The notes: generated by a model from the sequence alone, not told the origin. A stretch of DNA of 48,693 nucleotides from Sphingomonadales bacterium (GCA_017309275.1 JAFKLT010000067.1:1-48693), one strand, 5' to 3'. Positions 23,485 to 33,129 are shown, numbered from the stretch's first letter. Numbers and translations: made by a program.

Positions 23485-24099
23485 TCACATCTTGGGAAGC
23501 AGAACGGCGTCGACGACATGGATCACGCCGTTCGACTGGTTCACGTCACCCTGAGTCACGACCGCCTTGTTGCCGCTCGCGCTGGTCAGCAGGATCTTGC
23601 CGTCGCTTATCGTCGCGGTCAGGTCCTGTCCGTCGACGGTCTTGAACACCGCCTTGCCCTTGCCTTCGGCGATCTTCGCCTCGATGTCGGCCGCCGACAG
23701 CTTGCCGGGAACGACATGATATTTGAGGACGCCGGCCAGCACCGACTTCTGCGCCGGGCGCATCCAGCCGTCGCGCGTCACGGCGGGCACCTGGGCAAAG
23801 GCCTCGTCGGTCGGGGCAAACACCGTGAAGGGACCGGCGCCGGAAAGCGTCGTGACCAGATCGGCCTGCTTCACCGCTGCGACGAGCTGCTTGTGGATCG
23901 GCGACGCCGACGCATTTTCGACGATGTTCTTGGTCGGCAGCATCTCGGCGCCGCCGACGGTCGGATTGCTGCTGGCGGTAACGACATCGCCGGTCGCGAC
24001 CGTTTCGGTCTCGGTCTTCGGCGGTTCGGGGGACTTGTTGCACCCGGCGAGAGCAAGCCCTGCGGCAAGGGCGGTGGTCAGCGGCAATGTCCTGATCAT
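23485..24099 (-). CDS. Fasciclin-domain lipoprotein
   Basis: This 204-residue protein has a lipoprotein signal peptide with lipobox LAGC at residues 17-20, then a Pro/Thr/Glu-rich linker. A single fasciclin (FAS1) domain follows, with GPFTVFAPTDEAF and YHVVPGKLSAADI in the family order and NGVIHVVDAVLLP at the C-terminus. FAS1 domains mediate adhesion or protein contacts at the cell surface. It is unusual to find it between pntAA (119 bp upstream) and pntAB (147 bp downstream); the separate hairpin suggests it is its own transcription unit. Confidence 0.93.
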   Translation of the reverse strand: MIRTLPLTTALAAGLALAGCNKSPEPPKTETETVATGDVVTASSNPTVGGAEMLPTKNIVENASASPIHKQLVAAVKQADLVTTLSGAGPFTVFAPTDEAFAQVPAVTRDGWMRPAQKSVLAGVLKYHVVPGKLSAADIEAKIAEGKGKAVFKTVDGQDLTATISDGKILLTSASGNKAVVTQGDVNQSNGVIHVVDAVLLPKM

Positions 24100-24217
24100 C
24101 TCGGTCTCTCCTCGGGAAACAACGAAGCAGGCCGCGAATTCGATGAATCCGCGGCCCCTTGCTTCGAACGCGCACTGCGACGCGAAAGTTTCAGATGAAA
24201 GACAGCGCCGACGCGAT

Positions 24218-25339
24218 TTAGCCGAGCAGCCGCTCGTTCACGACCTTGCCGCCCTGCGTCAGGCGCACCGCATTGCCGATTTCCTCGTCCAGCACGGGCT
24301 TCCCCGCCTCCTTGTCCCAAAAGGCGGACAGGAAGTTGAACAAATTACGGCTAAACAAAGCACTCGTATCCGCAGGCATCAGCGCGGCGATATTCTTCGC
24401 GCCGATGACGGTCACGCCGTGAATCTTCTTCGCCTCGCCGGAAACCGACCCTTCGACATTGCCGCCGCTTTCGGCCGCCATGTCGACGATCACGCTGCCC
24501 GCGCGCATCGTCGCAAGCTGCGCATCCGAAATCAGCCGCGGCGCGGGACGCCCCGGGATCAGCGCGGTGGTGATGACGATGTCCTGCTTGGCGATATGTC
24601 CCGACACCAGTTCGGCCTGTGCCTTCTGATATTCTTCCGACATTTCGGTCGCATAACCGCCGGCGCCCTCGCCTTCGATCCCCGCGACGCTTTCGACGAA
24701 GATCGGCTTGGCGCCGAGCGACATGATCTGTTCTTTCGTGGCCGAGCGCACGTCGGTCGCGCTGACCTGCGCACCCAGGCGGCGCGCGGTCGCGATCGCC
24801 TGGAGCCCCGCGACGCCGACGCCCATGACAAAGGCCTTGGCGGCGCTGACCGTTCCTGCGGCGGTCATCATCATCGGAAAGGCGCGGCCATAGGCGTTCG
24901 CCGCCATCAGCACCGCCTTGTAACCCGCAAGGTTGGCCTGGCTGGAGAGAATGTCCATCGACTGCGCGCGCGTGATGCGCGGCATGAATTCCATCGACAG
25001 CGCTTCAAGACCAAGCTTGGCATATTCGTCGACGCGCGCGCGCTCACCGAACGGGTTAAGCCCCGCGGCCAGCCAGGCACCGTCGGCAAAGCCCGACAGG
25101 CTCTTGGGATCGGGACCCTGGATGCCCAGGATGATGCCCGCGCCCTTCAGGACGTCGGCGCGCGAGGCGACGCTCGCCCCGGCGGCGGCATAGTCGGCAT
25201 CGGCGATCGACGCCGCCTCCCCTGCTCCTGTTTCGACGGCAACTTCAGCGCCCAGTCCGATGAACTTCTTCACGGTTTCCGGGGTCGCGGCGACGCGGGT
25301 CTCGCCTTGGGCGAGCTCCTTCAGGACAGCGATGCGCAT
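24218..25339 (-). CDS. pntAA: NAD(P) transhydrogenase subunit alpha part 1 (soluble NAD-binding)
   Basis: This 373-residue protein starts MRIAVLKELAQGETRVAATPETV. It contains the dinucleotide-binding stretch MGVGVAGLQAIATARRLGAQVSATDVR and the RPAPRLISDAQLATMRAGSVIVDMA motif shared with alanine dehydrogenase. It forms domain I of the proton-translocating transhydrogenase. The other subunits, pntAB and pntB, lie downstream with a fasciclin gene between. The oxidase-type microprotein gene lies 13 bp upstream on the same strand. Confidence 0.96.
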   Translation of the reverse strand: MRIAVLKELAQGETRVAATPETVKKFIGLGAEVAVETGAGEAASIADADYAAAGASVASRADVLKGAGIILGIQGPDPKSLSGFADGAWLAAGLNPFGERARVDEYAKLGLEALSMEFMPRITRAQSMDILSSQANLAGYKAVLMAANAYGRAFPMMMTAAGTVSAAKAFVMGVGVAGLQAIATARRLGAQVSATDVRSATKEQIMSLGAKPIFVESVAGIEGEGAGGYATEMSEEYQKAQAELVSGHIAKQDIVITTALIPGRPAPRLISDAQLATMRAGSVIVDMAAESGGNVEGSVSGEAKKIHGVTVIGAKNIAALMPADTSALFSRNLFNFLSAFWDKEAGKPVLDEEIGNAVRLTQGGKVVNERLLG

Positions 25340-25352
25340 GCCGAAGGGCCGG

Positions 25353-25472
25353 TCAGGAGATCAAAAGAACGACGAAGGCGGCCACGATCACGGTGAGGAT
25401 CGTACCGATTTTCAGCAGGCTGAGGAAACCCGCATAGGTTTCGTTCGCTGCCTTCATTTCCTGTTCCGCCAT
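25353..25472 (-). CDS. aa3-type cytochrome c oxidase subunit IV-like microprotein
   Basis: This 39-residue ORF begins MAEQEMKAANETYAGFLSLL. It has a charged N-terminal helix, then a single transmembrane helix (GTILTVIVAAFVVLLIS). The MKAAxxTYxGF pattern and length match the small bacterial aa3 oxidase subunit IV family. A GGACAGG site precedes the ATG. It lies 13 bp upstream of pntAA and may be co-transcribed with it. No other oxidase subunit is in the window, so the partner is unproven. Confidence 0.8.
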   Translation of the reverse strand: MAEQEMKAANETYAGFLSLLKIGTILTVIVAAFVVLLIS

Positions 25473-25710
25473 GACCTGTCCCCTTTTGCCTGTTCGCCCC
25501 GAGGGCGCGCGCCCGCGCGCTCCAGAATCGGGCGTCGCGCCGGTCTTTAGCCACGCCTTGCGCCTTGCTCAAGGGGCGCCTGCGCTAAAAGGGGTCCATG
25601 TGGCAAAAGCCGAACGGCCTTAATCGCCCCTTTACCCATGTGCCGTAAATCACTGCGCTTGAGCGGACGAACCGGCACCTAGGTGGCCGAACAGGGGCAG
25701 AATCGGGACT

Positions 25711-27144
25711 ATGGCCAGCACGCGCGACACGCGAACAGTGATGATCGTCGACAGCGAGCCCGCACAGCAGCGCTTTCTGTCGGCGCTGGTGTCGCGTGGC
25801 GGCTGGCGCAGCGTCGTCGCGACCGACACCGACACCGCCCTCGCAAAGCTCGGCACGCAGGAGGGCATGGCCCTCGACGCGGTGCTGGTCGATCAGGGCA
25901 CGCCCGGCATGGATATTGCCGAGTTCGTGTCCGAATTGCGCCGCTGGCGCCCCGCGCTGCCGCTGATCGTCATCACGATGCGCAACGGGGTCGAAGTCGC
26001 GGTCGCCGCGATGCGCGCGGGCGCAAGCGACTTCGTCCAGAAACCCATCGCTCCCGACCGGCTGCTCGGCGCGCTCGACCGCATCGTCTCGCAGGGCGGT
26101 CCGCAGGGCGAGCTCCGCCCGCTGACCGAAAAGCTGCGCCAGCCGCTGGCGTTCGAAGAAATCATCGGGTCCAGCCCCAATTTCCGCAGTGCGCTCGCGA
26201 TCGCCGCCAAGGCTGCGCGCGCACGCGTACCGGTGATGATCAACGGCAAGCCCGGCACCGGCAAGGAAGTCTTTGCCCGCGCGATCCACAGCGCCTCGCC
26301 GCGAGCGCGCGGCGCACTGGTGATGGTCGATTGCTCGGCAGTATCGCCGGGGCTGATCGGTTCGGGCCTGTTTGGGCACGAACGCGGTGCCTTTCCGGGC
26401 GCCTTCGACCGCCAGGTCGGCCGGCTGGTCCAGGCCGACGGCGGCAGCATCATCATCGACCATGTCGAATGTATCCCGCTGGAAACACAGGCCAAGCTGG
26501 TCGAATTTCTGAACAGCGGCGAAGTGCAGATGATCGGCGGCAGCATCCGCCAAAGCGTCGACGTCCGCATCATCGCGACGACTGCCAGCCCGCTCGACAA
26601 GCTGATCGAGGCGGGGCATTTCCGCGAAGACCTGTTCTACGCGCTGTCGACCGCGCAATTCACCCTGCCCTCGCTCAGCGAGCGCCGCGGCGACGTCGGC
26701 CCGCTCGCCCGCCACCTGCTGGCCCGCATTGGCGGCCTGCCCGGCATGGGTCCGATTGGCGTCACCGACGACGCGCTGCGCCTGCTCGCCGCTTATGCCT
26801 GGCCGGGCAATGTTCGCCAGTTGCAGGACGTGCTGTTCCGCGCCGCAACCGCCAGCAAGACCGACGTCCTGACCAGCGCCGATTTCAAGGCGATCGAGGC
26901 CGCGCTCGGCGGCGGCACGCCCGGCGGCAGCGACGATGTCGCGATCAACGGCGAAGCGATCGGCGTCACGCTCTACCTCCCCGACGGCAACCTCCGCCCC
27001 CTGGAGGAAATCGAGGCCGACGTCATCCGCCTCGCCATCGGCCATTATCGCGGCCGCATGAGCGAAGTCGCCCGCCGCCTCGGCATCGGCCGCTCGACGC
27101 TCTACCGCAAGCTGAGCGATCTGGGGATCGATACGGCGGCCTGA
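25711..27144 (+). CDS. NtrC-like response regulator with altered sigma-54 activator motifs
   Basis: This 477-residue protein has a receiver domain, an AAA+ domain and a Fis-type helix-turn-helix (MSEVARRLGIGRSTLYRKLSDLG). The receiver keeps the phospho-acceptor Asp61, Thr89 and Lys111 but has DS (14-15) where DD is usual. In the AAA+ domain the P-loop GKPGTGKE is intact (169-176). However, the sigma-54-contacting GAFTGA reads GAFPGA (216-221), and Walker B reads IIIDHVE (237-243) where FLDEI/V is expected. These changes would be expected to weaken sigma-54 activation and ATP hydrolysis. Compare the intact motifs in PrsR at 45647-47023. It may instead act with sigma-70 or as a repressor; that is inference. 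Confidence 0.87.
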   Translation: MASTRDTRTVMIVDSEPAQQRFLSALVSRGGWRSVVATDTDTALAKLGTQEGMALDAVLVDQGTPGMDIAEFVSELRRWRPALPLIVITMRNGVEVAVAAMRAGASDFVQKPIAPDRLLGALDRIVSQGGPQGELRPLTEKLRQPLAFEEIIGSSPNFRSALAIAAKAARARVPVMINGKPGTGKEVFARAIHSASPRARGALVMVDCSAVSPGLIGSGLFGHERGAFPGAFDRQVGRLVQADGGSIIIDHVECIPLETQAKLVEFLNSGEVQMIGGSIRQSVDVRIIATTASPLDKLIEAGHFREDLFYALSTAQFTLPSLSERRGDVGPLARHLLARIGGLPGMGPIGVTDDALRLLAAYAWPGNVRQLQDVLFRAATASKTDVLTSADFKAIEAALGGGTPGGSDDVAINGEAIGVTLYLPDGNLRPLEEIEADVIRLAIGHYRGRMSEVARRLGIGRSTLYRKLSDLGIDTAA

Positions 27145-27220
27145 TCGGATTTCCTGTTGCCAGTTCGATCTATTTGATCTTATCTGGCGCCAGGAATGAG
27201 CAAAAGCCTTCCTTAAAGGT

Positions 27221-27667
27221 TTGTGGGGCGACAGAAGTCGCCAAGCGCGAGCAGAAGCTCCTGCCTTTGGACGGCGTTTTACGCCGTTGCGTACCGCAGC
27301 GATTCAATTGATCGTTGGAGTATGCAATGAAAAGCTCACCAAAATTCGTGGAATCCAATTTCTTAGGCAAGGCGGTCGTTGCTATTATTGCCGGCATCCG
27401 ATGTGGAGCAATGGCCTCGAGGCATTCGCTCAAAAGTATCAAATTTCGATAAGACAGGCACGCCACTTCAAGGCAACCGCCGAACACCTTCTTCCTCGAT
27501 CAAAAGGAGGAAGAGATAGGGAAGCCAATATCGCGGCTGCCTGCCAATATTGTAATTCCCGAAGGCACCGGTCCAGATTTACGCTGACGCCCGATGCTTA
27601 CCGGAAAAAAGTCATAAACAGAGTGGCGCGCGGGAGGTGGCACTGCGTGCGTTTCGCCTTCGCGTAA
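27221..27667 (+). CDS. HNH endonuclease-like protein, start uncertain
   Basis: This ORF encodes an HNH-type fold. A zinc knuckle CYYC follows FLRQGGR, the catalytic histidine region is AEHLLPRSKGGRDREAN, and a second zinc pair is ACQYCNSRRH. The C-terminus is Arg-rich. In the frame used, only TTG starts (27221, 27308) are available and neither has a ribosome-binding site. The nearest ATGs (27322 and 27327) come after GGAG but lie in other frames. A one-base indel near the start could explain this. The local base composition is more AT-rich than the neighbours, which suggests transfer. No restriction partner is visible. Confidence 0.6.
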   Translation: MWGDRSRQARAEAPAFGRRFTPLRTAAIQLIVGVCNEKLTKIRGIQFLRQGGRCYYCRHPMWSNGLEAFAQKYQISIRQARHFKATAEHLLPRSKGGRDREANIAAACQYCNSRRHRSRFTLTPDAYRKKVINRVARGRWHCVRFAFA

Positions 27668-27692
27668 CGCGCATCTTGGTCTTCCGGATCGA

Positions 27693-28823
27693 TCAGCCCG
27701 TCAGCGCCGTATCCCTGAGGCCGCGCCACACGCGCAGTGCCTGACGCGTTTCCGCCACATCATGTACGCGCACGATCTGCGCGCCCTGGGTTATGGCCTG
27801 ATAATGGAGCGCCACGCTGCCGCCGAGACGGGCGTCGGCGGGCGCTTCATTGTCGAGCGCGCCGATCATCCGCTTGCGGCTGGCGCCGAACAGGATCGGA
27901 CAGCCCAGTGTGTGGAACAGCGCCAGGCCGTTCACCAGTGCCAGATTGTCGGCGATGCCCTTGCCAAAGCCGATGCCGGGATCGACGATGATCTTTGCGG
28001 GGTCGACGCCCACCGCCTTGCACGCCGCGACACGCTCGGCGAGCAGGTCGTAGACGTCGAACAGCGGGTGCGCATAGTCGCCACCCTCGTGCGGATCGCT
28101 TTTCGCCGAGGGCGCGTGCATCAGCACGACCGGGCAGCCGGCCTTGACGACGACCTCCATCGCGCGTTCATCGTACCGCAGCGCCGAAATATCGTTGACG
28201 ATGGTCGCGCCCGCAGCCAGCGCCGCCTCCATCACCCCGGCCTTGCGCGTGTCGATCGACACCGCGACGCCGCCGCGCGCCAGTGCCGCGACCACGCCTT
28301 CGATACGCTGGATTTCATCGCCTTCCCAGATCAGCGGCGCACCGGGGCGGGTCGATTCCCCGCCGACGTCGACGATCGCCGCGCCGGACGCGGCGAGCGC
28401 ATAGCCCGCTTCGCTGGCGGCGGCGGCATCGACATGCTTGCCGCCGTCCGAAAAACTGTCGGGAGTGACGTTCAATATCCCCATGATCTGCGGCTCGTTC
28501 AGCCGGATCACGCGCTCGCCCAGTTGCAGGGTGCCGCGCGGACGCGAAACACCCGCACGCTGGGCCCGGGCAGCCTCTGCAAGCCCGTCGGGCAACGCCG
28601 CGATCCAGCCGTCGAGCTCGGGAACCGGCACGATTGCCGACCGGACGCCGCCATCATCGCGCAGGCTCACATGCCACGCCGCGAACCAGACCATCGTGTC
28701 GGCGACGCGCAGGCAATCATCGTCCAGCTCGTGCGGCCGATCGACGAAGCAGGTAGGCCGACAATAGATTTGCGCCGTGGTCGAGGCCGAACCGAGGTCA
28801 GCTTTGGTCAGGGGAGCGAACAT
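27693..28823 (-). CDS. folP: Dihydropteroate synthase
   Basis: This 376-residue protein contains the DHPS core from about residue 105. GILNVTPDSFSDGG at 115-128 is the pterin/pABA loop, followed by DVGGESTRPG, VSIDTRKAGV, IVNDISALR, VDPGIGFGK and FGASRKRMIG. It joins dihydropterin pyrophosphate to p-aminobenzoate in folate synthesis. About 100 residues precede the core. This segment is not part of the classical enzyme and has no recognised domain. The gene lies 95 bp downstream of ccrM on the same strand. Confidence 0.95.
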   Translation of the reverse strand: MFAPLTKADLGSASTTAQIYCRPTCFVDRPHELDDDCLRVADTMVWFAAWHVSLRDDGGVRSAIVPVPELDGWIAALPDGLAEAARAQRAGVSRPRGTLQLGERVIRLNEPQIMGILNVTPDSFSDGGKHVDAAAASEAGYALAASGAAIVDVGGESTRPGAPLIWEGDEIQRIEGVVAALARGGVAVSIDTRKAGVMEAALAAGATIVNDISALRYDERAMEVVVKAGCPVVLMHAPSAKSDPHEGGDYAHPLFDVYDLLAERVAACKAVGVDPAKIIVDPGIGFGKGIADNLALVNGLALFHTLGCPILFGASRKRMIGALDNEAPADARLGGSVALHYQAITQGAQIVRVHDVAETRQALRVWRGLRDTALTG

Positions 28824-28838
28824 GCCTCTTCCTTACGG

Positions 28839-28867
28839 GTCATTGCGGGCAGAGCGAAGCAATCCGG
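28839..28867. repeat. Short intergenic repeat-like element (GTCATTGCGGGC...CGAAGCAATCC)
   Basis: The block runs from GTCATTGCGGGC to GCGAAGCAATCCGG. It resembles a family of dispersed intergenic repeats common in alphaproteobacterial chromosomes, with ATTGC and GCAAT as inverted ends. It lies in the ccrM-folP gap. Only one copy is complete in this window, and a related sequence is at 2544-2577. Genome-wide copy number cannot be judged here. Confidence 0.45.
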
Positions 28868-28918
28868 AATATCGACAAACCGTGCCCGATCGCTTCAGCC
28901 CCCAACGACGATGTGACG

Positions 28919-30248
<1,330 letters not shown>

Positions 30249-30267
30249 ACCGCCGAAAAAAATTTCG

Positions 30268-31164
30268 TCAGAGCCCCGGATCGACCCCGCTCAGCTCGAT
30301 CGAACGCTGCCACAGCTCGCGCGCCAGTTTCGGATCGCGCGCGTCACGCGTCGCGCGGGCTGGTCCGGAGCGCCCCGATATCTCGCCCAGCCCCTGCGGC
30401 CCCAGATAGTCGCCCCCCTGAACATTCGCACCCGTCGCCGCCTGGAGCGTCGGCCATGCACCCTGCGCCGCGCTGTTGAAAAAGGGCATGGCCAGCGGCG
30501 TCATGCTGCGCAGCGGCAGCGGCAGGTGCCGCGTCAGTTCGGTCAGCGCGACCCCGGGATGGCATCCGATCGCCTGCGTCGCCCGCCCCGCCGCGCTCAG
30601 CCGCCGGTCGAGCTCGTATACGAACAGCAGGTTCGCAAGCTTGCTCATCTGGTACCGCTGCCAATGATGATAGCTGCGGCTCGCGCTGAGGTCGCTGTAA
30701 TCCATCGCGCCGCTCTTATGCGCGATGCTGCCGGTGACGACGATCCGGTCGTCGACATGCGGGTGGACCAACCCGGTAAAAGCAAAGGTGCCGAGGTGGT
30801 TCACCCCGAACTGCAGCTCATACCCCTGTTTCGTCAGCGTCCGGGGCGGGATCATCACCCCGGCATTGTTGATCATCACGTCGACCCGCGGCCCTTCGAT
30901 CACCGCGGCGGCGGCCTCCCTGACCTGGTCGATATCGGCAAGGTCGAGCGGCAGGAACGAGAGCTCGGCGGCCGGCGAGTCTACACGGATGCGATCCATC
31001 GCGGCCTCCGCGCGCGCGCCATCGCGGCAGGCGAACACGACATGCGCGCCCCGCGCCGCCAGGACCTTCGCCGTTTCAAAGCCCAGGCCGGCATTCGCCC
31101 CCGTAATCAGGAATCGGCGTCCGGTTTGCTGGGCGACGTCATCGGCCGTAAATCCGCTGCGCAT
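30268..31164 (-). CDS. Short-chain dehydrogenase/reductase
   Basis: This 298-residue protein has the Rossmann motif TGANAGLGFETAK, the NNAG signature in INNAGVMI, the catalytic Ser in VTGSIAHKSG and YQMSK with the Tyr/Lys pair. It resembles retinol-dehydrogenase-like/WW-domain-oxidoreductase-like SDRs that act on alcohols, aldehydes or lipids; the substrate is unknown. It ends 20 bp after the last GANTC site of the ccrM upstream region and follows rnhB on the same strand (16-bp gap). Confidence 0.9.
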   Translation of the reverse strand: MRSGFTADDVAQQTGRRFLITGANAGLGFETAKVLAARGAHVVFACRDGARAEAAMDRIRVDSPAAELSFLPLDLADIDQVREAAAAVIEGPRVDVMINNAGVMIPPRTLTKQGYELQFGVNHLGTFAFTGLVHPHVDDRIVVTGSIAHKSGAMDYSDLSASRSYHHWQRYQMSKLANLLFVYELDRRLSAAGRATQAIGCHPGVALTELTRHLPLPLRSMTPLAMPFFNSAAQGAWPTLQAATGANVQGGDYLGPQGLGEISGRSGPARATRDARDPKLARELWQRSIELSGVDPGL

Positions 31165-31180
31165 CGCCTTCTCCTGCCCT

Positions 31181-31735
31181 TCAGATCAGCGTCAGCTGCG
31201 CGACGGGCGCAAAGCTGGCGCGGTGATGCGGCGTCGGTCCATGCTTTCGCAGCGCCGCGAGATGCTGGGCGGTGCCATAGCCCATATTCGTCTCCCAGCC
31301 AAAACCGGGATAATCGCGCGCCGCATCGACCATGATGCGGTCGCGATGTTCCTTGGCAAGAATGCTGGCGGCAGAGATGCACGGATGCAGCGCGTCGCCG
31401 CCGATTATGGCGCGCGCGGCATAGCGCCATTTGGGCAGGCGGTTGCCGTCGACCAGCACCTCGTGCGGGTCGAAACCCAGCGCCTCGACCGCGCGCGTCA
31501 TCGCAAGGAACGTCGCCTGCAGGATGTTGATGCGGTCGATTTCCTCGACATTCGCTTCGCCGATGCCCCAGCGGCACCGCGCCTTTATCTCGGCCTCCAG
31601 CGCGCCGCGACGCCTGGCCGTCAGCTTCTTGCTGTCGTCCAGCCCGACGATGCCGTCCTCGCACAGCAACACTGCCGCCGCGACGACCGGTCCCGCCAGC
31701 GGGCCGCGCCCGGCCTCGTCGACGCCGACGATCAC
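31181..31735 (-). CDS. rnhB: Ribonuclease HII
   Basis: This 184-residue protein starts [22 protein letters not shown], where Asp/Glu of DEAGRG bind catalytic metal. It has [19 protein letters not shown] and [16 protein letters not shown], the RNase HII signatures. It removes RNA from RNA/DNA hybrids and single ribonucleotides from DNA. The GTG at 31735 is the only reasonable start, because an in-frame stop lies a few codons upstream. Confidence 0.96.
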   Translation of the reverse strand: MIVGVDEAGRGPLAGPVVAAAVLLCEDGIVGLDDSKKLTARRRGALEAEIKARCRWGIGEANVEEIDRINILQATFLAMTRAVEALGFDPHEVLVDGNRLPKWRYAARAIIGGDALHPCISAASILAKEHRDRIMVDAARDYPGFGWETNMGYGTAQHLAALRKHGPTPHHRASFAPVAQLTLI

Positions 31736-31763
31736 CCTGCGTGTCCCGCTACCTCAACGACGC

Positions 31764-32906
31764 CTAGATGCGCCACGGCGGATATCTCCGATACTCGCCC
31801 GCCTGATAGAGGCACAGGCGGTTGCCCGCCGGATCGGCCAGCCGCGCCTCGCGCCAGCCCCACTCCTCGTCCTTCGGCATCTGTTCGAACTGCACGCCGC
31901 GCCGCGCGAGATAGGCGACCCAGGCGTCGAGCGCGCCGCTTTCCAGATAGGCGGTCGCGCCGCCCGCCGAACCGTCGCCGACGTGGATCGACAGGGTGAC
32001 GCCGTTCGCCGCCTCGAAACGCGCATAGCCATTGTCCGGACTGTCGACGATCTGCTTCAGGCCAAGCTGCCTGTAGAAGGCGACCGACACGCCATAGTCA
32101 TTCGCGGGCAGCGTGATCTGGTTGAGCGCCGGACCGGTGAACAGCCCGTCGTTGCGCACCATCTGCTGCCCCATCGGACCGTGGCCGCTTCCCAATCCCG
32201 GCGCGTCGAGCAGCGACAGCCGCACGAAGTCGCGCGCGCGCGCCACTGCGGGCTCCAGCGGCATTCCCTGCGCCAGCCCCGTCGCGATCGCGCTCGCCAG
32301 CGTACAGCCGGTTCCGTGCGTGCTGCTGGTGTGGATGCGCGGGGCTTCCCAGCGCGCGACTTCGCCTTCGCCGGTCTCCAGCAGCCGGTCGACCACCGTC
32401 TCACCCTCGGCATGACCGCCCTTTACCAAGAGCGAACAGCCGTGCGCCAACACCGCATCCTCGCCGCCTAGTGCTTCGAGCTCGGGCAGGTTGGGCGTCG
32501 CGACCATCGCGCGGTCGAGCAGCGCACGAAACGCCGCGATCGTCGCGGCGTCGGCCAGCACCGAACCGCTCGTCGCGATCATTACCGGGTCAAAGACGAC
32601 CGCCGCCTGCGCCAGGTCGGGCCGCGTCAGCCGCTCGGCCACCGCTGCCGCGGTCTCCGCGCTGCCGATCATCCCGATCTTCACCGCATCGACGCCGATA
32701 TCCGACGCGACGCTGTCGATCTGCGCCAATACCATCGCGGTCGGCACGGGATGAACGTCCTGCACGCCGTGCGTATTCTGCGCCGTGATCGCCGTGATCG
32801 CGGTCATCGCGTGACCGCCCAGCATCGTAACCGCCTTGATGTCGGCCTGGATTCCCGCGCCGCCCCCGCTGTCGGAGCCGGCGATAATCAGTATACGCGC
32901 GGTCAC
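31764..32906 (-). CDS. thiD: Hydroxymethylpyrimidine/phosphomethylpyrimidine kinase fused to a glyoxalase-like (VOC) domain
   Basis: This 380-residue protein has an N-terminal ThiD kinase (~1-255: ILIIAGSDSGGGAGIQAD, ITAQNTHGVQ, VFDPVMIATSG, LVKGGHAEG, SSTHGTGCTLASAIAT). It makes HMP-pyrophosphate for thiamine. Residues ~261-380 form a VOC/glyoxalase-like domain (LNQITLPANDYGVSVAFYRQLGL ... DPAGNRLCLYQAGEY). The fusion is in a single frame with no stop between, so it appears genuine. The GTG at 32906 overlaps the stop of the DUF1272 gene (GTGA). The role of the VOC part is unknown; canonical ThiD proteins end near residue 260. Confidence 0.9.
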   Translation of the reverse strand: MTARILIIAGSDSGGGAGIQADIKAVTMLGGHAMTAITAITAQNTHGVQDVHPVPTAMVLAQIDSVASDIGVDAVKIGMIGSAETAAAVAERLTRPDLAQAAVVFDPVMIATSGSVLADAATIAAFRALLDRAMVATPNLPELEALGGEDAVLAHGCSLLVKGGHAEGETVVDRLLETGEGEVARWEAPRIHTSSTHGTGCTLASAIATGLAQGMPLEPAVARARDFVRLSLLDAPGLGSGHGPMGQQMVRNDGLFTGPALNQITLPANDYGVSVAFYRQLGLKQIVDSPDNGYARFEAANGVTLSIHVGDGSAGGATAYLESGALDAWVAYLARRGVQFEQMPKDEEWGWREARLADPAGNRLCLYQAGEYRRYPPWRI

Positions 32907-33127
32907 CCCTTGTATTTCCGCTCCGTCGAGGCGGGAAACTTGTGCAGCGCCGCACCTTCGCGCAGCGGCCGGTCGAGCAGGTCCCCTCCGCAATTGGGAC
33001 AGCGTTCGTCGAGCTTGTCCGCGCAATTGGCGCAGAAAGTGCACTCGAACGAACAGATGAACGCGCCGTGGACATCGGCGGGCAGGTCCCGGCCGCAACG
33101 TTCGCAATCGGGTCGCATCTCAAGCAT
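32903..33127 (-). CDS. DUF1272 zinc-binding-like small protein
   Basis: This 74-residue protein starts MLEMRPDCERCGRDLP and has many cysteines in pairs (CERCG, CSFECTFCANC, CPNCGG), as in DUF1272. Together they could bind two zinc ions. The family function is unknown. A GGAG site before the ATG lies inside the end of glmM. Its stop overlaps the thiD start by 4 bases, linking the three genes glmM-DUF1272-thiD. Confidence 0.88.
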   Translation of the reverse strand: MLEMRPDCERCGRDLPADVHGAFICSFECTFCANCADKLDERCPNCGGDLLDRPLREGAALHKFPASTERKYKG

Positions 33128-33129
33128 AT

